Shown here piece by piece: positions 1-6,123 of a stretch of DNA of 6,123 nucleotides. The notes beneath the pieces were generated by a model, which worked only from the letters and a program-made list of their open reading frames with translations, did not search any database and was not told the DNA's origin. The DNA comes from an uncultured Persicitalea sp. (GTDB lineage Bacteria > Bacteroidota > Bacteroidia > Cytophagales > Spirosomataceae). The translations under genes and the position numbers were made by a program. The stretch's first letter is position 1; each line of letters begins with the position of its first letter. The stretch is taken from assembly GCA_950075905.1 (NCBI GenBank), contig CATMVR010000328.1, forward strand, positions 1-6,123. Reading direction: 5' to 3'.

Positions 1-464
1 CGGAACCAGTACTCTTTAAATACGGCGGCGGCCCGGGCTTTTTCATTGGTGAGGGCGTCAGCTTCCTGTTCCAGGAGGGGATTGCCCTTGTTTTTGCTGC
101 CCGAGGAGTAGGGGTACTCTTTTCCTTTGGTCTGGTCATCGTCACTGATTGAATATTTACGGCCGCTCTTATGGTTGGCGTAGCGACGGGCCCGCGTGAA
201 GCCCATCTGCAGATACTTCCGGGCCATATCGGCTCCTACAAAGTCGTGATTTTTGAGGTACTCTTCAAACAGCTCGAAAATCCTGATCGCCGAGGTACGG
301 GCCATTTCTTCATTTTTGAACTTCCAGTAGGGCAATATCTCCGATTTGTAGGGTTGTACCAGCAACACCCCCTGCTCTCCCACCCCAATTCGGTAAAGCT
401 CGGGATGCTCTCGAAAGTCGGTGGTAGCAAAATCAAGAGAATAGTTAAAAGCGTTTCTCGCCAT
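1..464 (-). CDS. DUF4385-family protein, C-terminus cut by the left edge
   Basis: Reading the minus strand from the ATG at 464-462 gives an open frame of 154 full codons to the window edge with no stop, so the gene is 3'-partial. The protein starts MARNAFNYSLDFATTDFREH and continues with PELYRIGVGEQGVLLVQPYK (residues 21-40), SEILPYWKFK (41-50), DFVGADMARKYLQMGFTRAR (74-93) and RYANHKSGRKY. These blocks match my memory of the DUF4385 family, small soluble proteins of roughly 150-170 residues with no assigned function, so only a short tail should be missing. There is no signal peptide or membrane segment, which suggests a cytoplasmic protein. A Lys/Ser/Gly-rich stretch near residues 108-130 looks like a flexible linker before a final helix containing ARAAAVFKEYW. 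The gene is divergent from the cytochrome gene and nothing links their functions. The family call is from recall, not a search. Confidence 0.77.
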   Translation of the reverse strand, partial: MARNAFNYSLDFATTDFREHPELYRIGVGEQGVLLVQPYKSEILPYWKFKNEEMARTSAIRIFELFEEYLKNHDFVGADMARKYLQMGFTRARRYANHKSGRKYSISDDDQTKGKEYPYSSGSKNKGNPLLEQEADALTNEKARAAAVFKEYWF

Positions 465-486
465 AGTACACAAAGGGTTTAGTAAT

Positions 487-517
487 TAAAGCTACAATGC
501 CCAAAACAGTGTACCAA
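487..517 (-). promoter_or_regulatory. Possible Bacteroidota-type promoter for the DUF4385 gene
   Basis: On the minus strand there is a TTGG element (plus positions 517-514), then 19 bases, then TAGCTTTA (494-487). This matches seven of eight positions of the TAnnTTTG -7 box at a normal spacing from a -33 TTTG-like element. A start near 480-482 would give a leader of about 17 bases before the ATG. The assignment is by pattern only; short AT-rich boxes occur by chance. Confidence 0.38.
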
Positions 518-545
518 CTTTCGATCTATACGTTTACGAAATTGG

Positions 546-577
546 TTGTGAACTAAAAAAAATAACCCGTATCTTTA
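546..577 (+). promoter_or_regulatory. Possible Bacteroidota-type promoter for the cytochrome-YceI pair
   Basis: TTG at 546-548 is followed after 21 bases by TATCTTTA at 570-577, again one mismatch from TAnnTTTG. The spacer holds a run of eight A's (554-561). It would drive transcription toward the cytochrome ATG at 672, with a leader of about 90 bases in which I see no riboswitch-like or stable hairpin structure. Weak evidence, by pattern only. Confidence 0.3.
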
Positions 578-671
578 TTTTCATTCCCAAATGGCTCACT
601 CGGCCGCCTAATCCTCTCCTTCTGTGTTTTTTTACCAGCTGATTTAGTCATCCAAATAGCCTGATTAAAAC

Positions 672-2204
672 ATGAAACGATTTCATTTACCTGGACAAAA
701 AAGACTAGCTTTCACCGTTGCCCTATGGACGTCAGCAACCATTTTACTGGTCATTACTATGCCAGGCGCAGGTCCTGAACTCCGCATATGGACCGCCGAA
801 ACGCTAAAAGACTGGGAGTTACCCCTGGCCAATCCGGCCTACTCACAGATACCCGTGTCAGAATCATTTTATTACAGTCTGCCCACACGGGTAATTTACA
901 AAACGTACCCCGTCTATCATCCTGATCACGAACCCAAAGGCTACCAGGAGTGGCTCAAACAGCAGGAACCGGAAATTGTATTTGAGCCCGCCAAACTGAA
1001 AACCGAAGCTGACTGGGTTAAAGCCGGTGAGATGTTGTTTGATTTTCCCATTGATACCGACGGTGCTATCATTTCGGCTGAGGAGGTTACTAGCCGCGAG
1101 TTTTATACCTATACGGATATGCCGCTCACCCCGGAGGGTATTATGCCCTATGCCCGCTGGGTAGTACCCGAAAAAGGAAAAGTACTACTGGGAAATCTCT
1201 CCTGCGGTATGTGCCACACTCGGGTACAGCCCGATGGAACGGTACTCAAAGGAGCGCAAGGCAATTTTCCGGGCGACAAAGCCTTTGCGTACGCAATCAG
1301 GAATGCTCCTGAAAAATCGGTCCGGGAGATAACCACCATTCTGTTCGGCTCGCCCTGGGCGGAGGGTGATCCCCACTCCGCCCTGACTGCCAAATCCAGG
1401 GCCGATATTTTGGCCGCCTACGAGGCTGTACCTTCCGGAGCCTTTGGCCGACAAGGTACCAGCATCCTTTTTCCACCCCAGATACCTGATCTGATCGGCG
1501 TGAAAGATCATAAATTTCTAGACAAAGGAGGACTAGGCCGGCATCGGAACATAGAGGACATGATGCGATATATTGCCATGAATCAATCGCTGGATTTCCT
1601 GAATACCTACGGAGATTTCCACCCGCTGGGCTTAACCAAAGATCAGTTGAACCAGAAAAAACCCATTGAATTTTCGGGTACGCTGGACCGCCATTCGGAC
1701 GAGCAGCTTCTGGCTATTTCCAGGTTTGTTTATTCCCTGCAACCACCGGCCAACCCCAACAGACCCAATGCCCTGACCGAACGGGGCAAAACCCTGTTTG
1801 CCCAAGAGGGCTGCGTTACCTGCCATACACCGCCACTCTTTACTAACAACATGCTGACGCCCGCAGATGGCTTTGTCATTCCCGAAGAACACTACAAGAA
1901 GTACGATATTTTCGACATTTCGGTAGGTACCGACCCGAGTTATACCTTAAAAACCCGCCGCGGAACGGGCTACTACAAGGTACCCTCGCTGCGCGGGCTG
2001 TGGTACCGAAGCCCCTACTTTCACGATGCCTCCCTGGCCCGACTGGACGATGTGCTCGACCCCGCCCGTCTCAAAGCCGAGTACGTACCTACGGCCTTCG
2101 TGGGCGCAGGCATTAAAAATCGGGCGGTACCTGGCCACGAATTTGGTCTGGAACTGAACCAAAGCGATAAACAGGCGCTTATTGCGTATCTGATGACTCT
2201 TTAA
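672..2204 (+). CDS. Exported di-heme c-type cytochrome, cytochrome c peroxidase/MauG/RoxA-like
   Basis: The 510-residue protein begins with a basic stretch and a hydrophobic segment (about residues 12-30), a signal peptide or N-terminal anchor that places it in the periplasm. There is no lipobox. Two CxxCH heme c sites are visible: CGMCH at 178-182 and CVTCH at 381-385. After the second comes VPSLRGLWYRSPYFHDASL (437-455), the conserved late block of di-heme peroxidases, where H451 sits in the HDG/HNGS-like position. The C-terminus GHEFGLELNQSDKQALIAYL is typical of the same group and resembles the ending of RoxA-like proteins. The roughly 200-residue heme spacing is also close to that of rubber oxygenase RoxA as I recall it. 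Residues 35-120 are a family-specific N-terminal region I cannot assign; the heme fold seems to begin near DWVKAGEMLFDFP (about 114-126). Likely role: periplasmic oxidation using peroxide or oxygen; the substrate is unknown. The yceI-like gene follows after nine bases. The superfamily call is firm, the subfamily is not. Confidence 0.85.
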   Translation: MKRFHLPGQKRLAFTVALWTSATILLVITMPGAGPELRIWTAETLKDWELPLANPAYSQIPVSESFYYSLPTRVIYKTYPVYHPDHEPKGYQEWLKQQEPEIVFEPAKLKTEADWVKAGEMLFDFPIDTDGAIISAEEVTSREFYTYTDMPLTPEGIMPYARWVVPEKGKVLLGNLSCGMCHTRVQPDGTVLKGAQGNFPGDKAFAYAIRNAPEKSVREITTILFGSPWAEGDPHSALTAKSRADILAAYEAVPSGAFGRQGTSILFPPQIPDLIGVKDHKFLDKGGLGRHRNIEDMMRYIAMNQSLDFLNTYGDFHPLGLTKDQLNQKKPIEFSGTLDRHSDEQLLAISRFVYSLQPPANPNRPNALTERGKTLFAQEGCVTCHTPPLFTNNMLTPADGFVIPEEHYKKYDIFDISVGTDPSYTLKTRRGTGYYKVPSLRGLWYRSPYFHDASLARLDDVLDPARLKAEYVPTAFVGAGIKNRAVPGHEFGLELNQSDKQALIAYLMTL

Positions 2205-2213
2205 TTCAACTTT

Positions 2214-2729
2214 ATGATCGTCCTGTTCCAGTGGCTCTTTTTTTCTTTGTTATCCACTCCGGTACAGGAAGGACCGGCTGTCCGTTTTGAAATCACTAAC
2301 GCGGGCATTACCGTAAATGGCTATTTTAAAGAAAGTACCTTCACCCTGGCTTTTGATCCGGAAAATCTGAAATCCAGTTCGCTGGCCGGAAAAGTGAAAG
2401 TGGCTTCCATCCAAACTGGCATTGGGCTACGCGACCGCCACCTGCAGGGCCGTCAGTACTTTGTTGCCGACACCTATCCCGAGATAAGTATGTGGTCGAA
2501 GAGTATAAGTAGAGAGGGCAACAATACCTACCTTGGCGTATTTTACATCCGGATCAAAGATATAACCCGGGAGGCAATCGTACCTTTCCGAGTCGAAAGC
2601 GAGGGTGGAAAGCTGCGCTTTACTGCCCGTTTTACCCTCAACCGTCTGGACTATGGAATTGGCGAAAATAGTTTGATTCTCAGTAATGAAGTAACGGTTT
2701 TATTGGATGTCTCCCGGCAACATCCCTAA
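2214..2729 (+). CDS. YceI-family periplasmic lipid-binding protein
   Basis: This 171-residue protein has a short hydrophobic N-terminal signal (about residues 1-16) followed by a full YceI domain. The family blocks are in order: VRFEITNAGITVNGYF (23-38), the FDPENL segment (47-52), IQTGIGLRDRHLQGRQYF (66-83) with the hallmark RDxHL, then YPEISMWSKSI (88-98), FYIRIKDITREAIVPF (110-125) and the late RLDYGIG (144-150). Its length is normal for a YceI domain with signal. YceI proteins are lipocalin-like beta barrels; structures of family members show bound polyisoprenoid or quinone-like lipids, so a role in periplasmic isoprenoid or lipid handling is expected, though the ligand here is inferred. 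The ATG lies nine bases after the cytochrome stop with no room for a promoter, so the two are probably one transcript. No obvious Shine-Dalgarno precedes it, as is normal in Bacteroidota. Confidence 0.88.
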   Translation: MIVLFQWLFFSLLSTPVQEGPAVRFEITNAGITVNGYFKESTFTLAFDPENLKSSSLAGKVKVASIQTGIGLRDRHLQGRQYFVADTYPEISMWSKSISREGNNTYLGVFYIRIKDITREAIVPFRVESEGGKLRFTARFTLNRLDYGIGENSLILSNEVTVLLDVSRQHP

Positions 2730-2986
2730 ATCACATCCGGCATCTCACCCCGCCATATACTACCTGCCCCTTAACCGTTGGCTGTAGCAGGAAATCCAAA
2801 GGGCTTCAAACGCTTTCAGTGCTGCCTTTGACTTGGTTCGTCTGAGTTTGATGGAACAGTAATGACACATTTTGTATTTAATGTGCTTGTTTTAACCCAA
2901 AAGTCGCTGAAAAATTTACGAAAACCCTAAATTTTCAAAACCATCCAGCCGCAATTCAGGTATATATCCCCATATACGTTCATCCA

Positions 2987-3017
2987 TTTTTGGCAAACTA
3001 ACGTAGGTTTGCAAAAA
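2987..3017. repeat. Imperfect inverted repeat over the SusC promoter, candidate operator
   Basis: TTTTTGGCAAAC (2987-2998) faces GTTTGCAAAAA (3007-3017). The arms are complementary apart from one extra G in the left arm. The right arm overlaps the TAGGTTTG -7 box, so a protein bound here would touch the promoter itself. Because the element begins upstream of the predicted transcription start it is more likely a DNA site than an RNA hairpin. No regulator gene is in view. Confidence 0.4.
3004..3011 (+). promoter_or_regulatory. Probable -7 box (TAGGTTTG) of the SusC-like gene
   Basis: TAGGTTTG fits the Bacteroidota TAnnTTTG -7 consensus at every defined position and lies 31 bases before the TTG and 43 before the ATG start candidates, predicting a short leader. 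No good TTTG lies at the usual 19-21 base distance upstream; the nearest, within TTTTTGG (2987-2993), is too close. Weak -33 elements are common in regulated promoters, which would fit activator control, but that is inference. Confidence 0.5.
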
Positions 3018-3042
3018 CAATCGATTCGCCGAACCATTTAAT

Positions 3043-6000
3043 TTGAAAAACCCTATGCGGTTAAAACTACTTGTTCTTTTTTTTATCGCTTTCTCATTTG
3101 CTTCCTACGCTCAATCCATTCGCGGAGTAGTAACGGAGAAGTCTACCGGACAACCGATTGGCGGGGTTAGCGTCCTCATTAAAAACTCCCAGCGGGGCAC
3201 CGTGACTGACCCCAACGGCAATTACTCCCTCTCAAATATCAGCCAGAACGATGTGCTTGTTTTTTCTTTCATCGGCTATCGTGCACAGGAAATTACCTAT
3301 ACCGGGCAACAAACCATTGACATTACCCTGTTGGAGGGTTTATCCCTCAACGAGGTAGTAGTAACAGCCCTGGGCCTGGAACGCAACACCAAAAATCTGG
3401 GCTACGCCATTCAGAAAGTGGACGGACGCCAGATCAGTGACGTGAAGGCACCTAACTTTCTGGATAACCTGACCGGTAAGGTGGCCGGAGTGACCATCAA
3501 CTCGGGATCGACCGGCGTGGGGTCTTCGTCCAAGATCACCATCCGGGGCGAGTCGTCCTTTACTAACAACAACCCCCTGTTTGTAGTAGATGGGATACCG
3601 ATCAACAACAACACCATTGTCAACAACGTCAACGACGACGCCAACGGCTTCATGGAAGTTGACTTTGGCAACGGTGGCATGGAGGTAAATCCGGACGATA
3701 TTGCCTCGGTATCAGTGCTGAAAGGTCCCAGCGCGGCGGCCTTGTACGGTACCCGCGCTTCCAACGGTGTCATTCTGATTACGACCAAAGACGGCTCGCA
3801 GCAAAAAGGCCTGGGTGTTTCGTTCAACAGTACCTTGTTTGCCGAACGGCCCTTTCAACTGGCCCAATTCCAGAATCTTTACGGCCAGGGCAACAACGGG
3901 CAGTTTAAGTATGTCAATGGCCTGGGCGGGGGTATCAACGACAACATCTCGTACAGCTACGGCCCAAACCTTGATGCCGGACAGCTCATTCAGCAGTACG
4001 ATAGCCCCGTGACGCTGCCCGACGGACGGACGGTACGTGGAGGCGATATTTACGTACATGGCGGTGCGCCAATCACGCCTACTCCCTTTGTGTCGTATCC
4101 TGACAACATCAAAAACTTCTACGAAACGGGGTATACTGCCATCAACAATCTGTCCATTGCCGGCGGCTACAACAAAGGCAACTACCGGCTGTCGTATACG
4201 GATCTAAACAGTCAGTCGACCATCCCGGGTGTAGACCTGAAACGAAAAACGCTGGCGGCAAAATTGCAGTTTGAACCCGTGAAACGCATCAAGGTCAACT
4301 CTTCGCTCAACTACATCAATTCGGCCAGCGACAATCGCCCCGCTACCAAGTATGGTTCCGAGAATATCAACTACGCCCTGAGTGGCTGGCTGGGACGGCA
4401 GACCGACATCAATCCCATGAAGCAGTACTGGCAGCCGGGGCTGGAAGGTTTGCAGCAGTACTCCTACAACTACACGTTCTTCGACAATCCCTACTTTACA
4501 CTGTTCGAAAACCGGAACTCCTTCCAGCGCGACCGCCTGATTGGCAATGTGGCCGTCACCGCCGACCTCGCCGACCACCTGCAACTGATGGTGCGCTCGG
4601 GCATGGATTATTCGAGTGAAAACCGGCAGTTTCGCCGGGCGTACAGCAGCAATCGCTTCAAAAACGGGGCCTACGCCGAAAACTCCATTTTTTTCCGGGA
4701 AGTCAATACCGACTTCCTGCTGAACTATAACCAAACCTTCGGCAATTTCACCCTAGACGTGTCGGCTGGCGGCAACCGCATGGATCAGCGCGCGTCCTTC
4801 GACCAGTTCCAGGCGCTATCACTGGCGCAGCCGGGGGTATTCAAACTTACCAACGCCGCCTCGCCGGTGGAGGTGTTCCAGCAGGTAGCCACGAAGCGCA
4901 TTAACAGCCTGTATGGTATCGCCAAGCTGGGCTACAAGGATATTTTGTACGTGGATATTACGGGCCGCAACGACTGGTCGAGCGCACTGGCTACGCCTAC
5001 CTCTACGGCCAATGTGTCCTTCTTTTACCCGTCGGTATCGGCTAGTTGGGTACTTTCCAACCAGTTTGATTTGCCTTATGTAGTTTCGTTTGCCAAGGTA
5101 CGGGCCAGTGTAGCCAACGTGGGCAACGACACCAACCCTTACCAGACGTCGGGTATTTTCAACCCCCGCACGCCCGTTTTCTCGCAGCCAGCTTTCAGTG
5201 ACCAGAACTCCATTGCCAACGCTAACCTCAAACCGGAGTCTACGACTTCCTACGAGGTAGGTACCGACCTGCGCTTTTTTGACGACCGGCTGGGGGTAGA
5301 TGTGACCTACTACGATGCCCTGACCACCAATCAGATCCTGGCCCTGCCCATCGGCATTTCTACGGGTTATACCGAACGGGTGATCAACGGTGGAGCGGTA
5401 CGTTCGCGGGGTCTGGAAGCTATTGTGAACTACGTGCCTGTGTATACCAAAGATATCCGCTGGAACGTGAGTCTGAATTTCAGTCGCAACCGCACCACCG
5501 TAGAGTCGCTACCCGACGAAGCCGGTACGCTGACGCTGGGCTACAATCGCATCTACGACAACGTAAACCAAACCGTATGGTACCAGGTACGCGAGGGCGA
5601 CCGCATGGGTGATATGTGGGGAACGGGCTACCTGAAAAACGAAAACGGCGATTTCGTCGTCGGAGCCAATGGTCAGTACATTGTAGACAATACCCTCAAA
5701 AAACTGGGCAACTACAACCCGGATTTTATGCTGGGACTTTCCAATCAGCTACGGGTAAAAAACTGGAACCTGGGCTTCCTGCTCGACTGGCGGCAGGGCG
5801 GTATTCTGGTGTCGCGTACGCTGTCGCTGGCCGCCGTGGCCGGGCAGTTGATCGAAACCGAAAACCGGCCTGATGCCGGCATCGTGGCCAAAGGGGTAGT
5901 GAACACGGGCACCAAAGAAAGCCCCAGCTACCAGCCCAACACCAGGCTGATTCCCGCCACACCCGTGGATACCGTGAGCATCGTCCACTTCGCTCTGAAC

Positions 6001-6066
6001 TCGCTCAGGCCAGCCACCACCACTGTCCCGGCCAGCGCGCCCAAACTCCCTGCTGCGGAAAGATAG
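3043..6066 (+). CDS. SusC/RagA-family TonB-dependent outer-membrane receptor, C-terminus replaced by foreign sequence
   Basis: The open frame has 1007 codons. Residues 6-23 form a signal peptide ending SYA-QS. A carboxypeptidase-regulatory-like domain follows (about 26-100: IRGVVTEKSTGQPIGGVSV, then TDPNGNYSL and FSFIGYR). Next are the SusC-type TonB box region LNEVVVTALG (102-111) and the plug (about 115-250), with NLTGKVAGV, ITIRGESSF, PLFVVDGIPI, DDIASVSVLKGPSAAALYG and ASNGVILITTKDG. The beta barrel runs from about 260 to 970 with normal motifs such as DITGRNDWSS and LKPESTTSYEVG. Receptors of this class import glycans, peptides or other large substrates with a SusD-like lipoprotein, powered by TonB-ExbBD. 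The barrel breaks off just after YQPNTRLIPA (963-972), where family members continue for roughly 80-110 residues of final strands. The remaining codons to 6066 are antisense to a transporter fragment, so this form is probably non-functional. The start may be TTG 3043 or ATG 3055 (residue 5); both keep the signal peptide, and an A-rich leader suits the ATG. Confidence 0.88.
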   Translation: MKNPMRLKLLVLFFIAFSFASYAQSIRGVVTEKSTGQPIGGVSVLIKNSQRGTVTDPNGNYSLSNISQNDVLVFSFIGYRAQEITYTGQQTIDITLLEGLSLNEVVVTALGLERNTKNLGYAIQKVDGRQISDVKAPNFLDNLTGKVAGVTINSGSTGVGSSSKITIRGESSFTNNNPLFVVDGIPINNNTIVNNVNDDANGFMEVDFGNGGMEVNPDDIASVSVLKGPSAAALYGTRASNGVILITTKDGSQQKGLGVSFNSTLFAERPFQLAQFQNLYGQGNNGQFKYVNGLGGGINDNISYSYGPNLDAGQLIQQYDSPVTLPDGRTVRGGDIYVHGGAPITPTPFVSYPDNIKNFYETGYTAINNLSIAGGYNKGNYRLSYTDLNSQSTIPGVDLKRKTLAAKLQFEPVKRIKVNSSLNYINSASDNRPATKYGSENINYALSGWLGRQTDINPMKQYWQPGLEGLQQYSYNYTFFDNPYFTLFENRNSFQRDRLIGNVAVTADLADHLQLMVRSGMDYSSENRQFRRAYSSNRFKNGAYAENSIFFREVNTDFLLNYNQTFGNFTLDVSAGGNRMDQRASFDQFQALSLAQPGVFKLTNAASPVEVFQQVATKRINSLYGIAKLGYKDILYVDITGRNDWSSALATPTSTANVSFFYPSVSASWVLSNQFDLPYVVSFAKVRASVANVGNDTNPYQTSGIFNPRTPVFSQPAFSDQNSIANANLKPESTTSYEVGTDLRFFDDRLGVDVTYYDALTTNQILALPIGISTGYTERVINGGAVRSRGLEAIVNYVPVYTKDIRWNVSLNFSRNRTTVESLPDEAGTLTLGYNRIYDNVNQTVWYQVREGDRMGDMWGTGYLKNENGDFVVGANGQYIVDNTLKKLGNYNPDFMLGLSNQLRVKNWNLGFLLDWRQGGILVSRTLSLAAVAGQLIETENRPDAGIVAKGVVNTGTKESPSYQPNTRLIPATPVDTVSIVHFALNSLRPATTTVPASAPKLPAAER
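5940..5970. other. Break point joining the SusC gene to an antisense MFS gene
   Basis: Left of this interval the plus strand reads as SusC barrel (GTKESPSYQPNTRLIPA); right of it the plus strand loses receptor character (TPVDTVSIVHFALNSLRPAT...) while the minus strand gains clear MFS transporter character. The exact base cannot be fixed because both readings are tolerable over about 20-30 bases, which could mean short shared sequence at the join. There is no insertion-sequence end, target duplication or phage attachment-like sequence around it. It may be a genomic rearrangement or a chimeric assembly join. Confidence 0.62.
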
Positions 6067-6123
6067 CCCAGTCCTGAAGCCCCCACGTGTAATACGTTCT
6101 TGGCGATGACAGGCAGCATGATG
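5945..6123 (-). CDS. Internal fragment of an MFS transporter (about TM7-TM8), cut at both ends
   Basis: On the minus strand the frame is open from the right edge to a TAG at 5930-5928. It reads IMLPVIAKNVLHVGASGLGY, then LSAAGSLGALAGTVVVAGLS, EFRAKWTMLTVSTGVAGISL and VLGW. The pattern of a helix end, PVxAKxVLHVGASGLGYL, a small-residue-rich helix (SAAGSLGALAGTVVVAGL), a short basic loop and another hydrophobic helix is that of MFS exporters of the EntS/MFS_3 type near the start of the C-terminal half. No ATG here is a plausible real start: the M at 6119 is internal and the frame continues beyond the edge. The C-terminal half is missing, because from about 5945-5970 leftward the DNA belongs to the SusC gene; the TAG is an accident of its antisense strand. 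The left limit given is approximate. The family call rests on pattern recognition, but these residues are far more protein-like than the plus-strand reading. Confidence 0.68.

Larger units (their letters stand above)
2730..3042. other. 313-base intergenic region, AT-rich in its right half, with several inverted repeats
   Basis: No coding frame here looks real. The left part has a weak hairpin (CAAAGG 2797-2802 with CCTTTG 2825-2830, 22-base loop) without a following T-run, so it is not a convincing terminator for the cytochrome-YceI transcript. The right part carries four further dyads: CACATT/AATGTG at 2866-2885, AAAATTTA/TAAATTTT at 2911-2935, GTATAT/ATATAC at 2960-2977, and a longer imperfect one at 2987-3017. 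It separates the YceI gene from the SusC gene and presumably holds that gene's promoter and control sites. Confidence 0.6.

Noticed and set aside
171..482. 103-residue plus-strand open frame
   Set aside because: It lies antisense to the DUF4385-type gene, whose minus-strand reading has conserved protein blocks; the plus reading resembles no protein and is a shadow.
634..667. Repeated CTGATT upstream of the cytochrome start
   Set aside because: Two six-base copies in AT-rich DNA are expected by chance and do not sit at a meaningful spacing from a promoter box.
1148..1511. Overlapping minus-strand frames (81 and 108 residues) inside the cytochrome gene
   Set aside because: Both are antisense to the first heme domain, show no motif, and reflect the base composition of the real gene.
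2797..2830. Hairpin CAAAGG/CCTTTG as a terminator after the YceI gene
   Set aside because: The loop is 22 bases, the stem only six pairs, and no T-run follows; not supported as an intrinsic terminator.
4204..4734. 176-residue minus-strand open frame inside the SusC gene
   Set aside because: Long but antisense to a well-conserved receptor barrel; its Val/Gly-rich composition is what antisense SusC codons give, and it has no start context or recognisable domain.
5616..5873. 85-residue Arg-rich plus-strand frame
   Set aside because: It is a +1-type shadow of the receptor barrel, where the in-frame reading still shows good SusC motifs.
5928..6066. C-terminal tail of the receptor frame as a genuine new SusC ending
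   Set aside because: The residues have no barrel-strand alternation or terminal aromatic and are exactly antisense to MFS-like sequence, so they are better explained as read-through past a break.

Overview
The window looks like chromosomal DNA of a Bacteroidota bacterium, probably of the Cytophagales/Spirosoma-Dyadobacter type. The evidence is a large SusC/RagA-type TonB-dependent receptor, promoter boxes close to the Bacteroidota TAnnTTTG consensus, and starts without clear Shine-Dalgarno sequences. The lineage is inferred from gene style, not from a marker gene.

Layout, left to right. (1) Positions 1-464, minus strand: a DUF4385-type small protein gene that runs off the left edge. (2) 465-671: a divergent intergenic region with a plausible promoter on each strand. 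(3) 672-2204, plus: an exported di-heme c-type cytochrome of the cytochrome c peroxidase/MauG/RoxA-like group. (4) 2214-2729, plus: a YceI-family periplasmic lipid-binding protein, nine bases after the cytochrome stop and probably co-transcribed with it. (5) 2730-3042: a 313-base non-coding region with several inverted repeats; the last overlaps an exact TAnnTTTG box. (6) 3043-6066, plus: a SusC/RagA receptor with signal peptide, carboxypeptidase-like domain, plug and most of the barrel. Its last strands are missing. (7) From about 5945 to the right edge the minus strand encodes part of a Major Facilitator Superfamily transporter, so the final ~35 residues of the receptor frame are antisense read-through of that gene.

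How the genes work together: the cytochrome and YceI protein look like a two-gene periplasmic redox/lipid module. The receptor would normally be followed by a SusD-like lipoprotein gene and take up a glycan or other large substrate with it, but the break near 5945-5970 removes its C-terminus and any downstream partner. The break is either a real rearrangement or a chimeric assembly join, and it is the most important point to check here. I saw no CRISPR array, tRNA, rRNA or insertion sequence.
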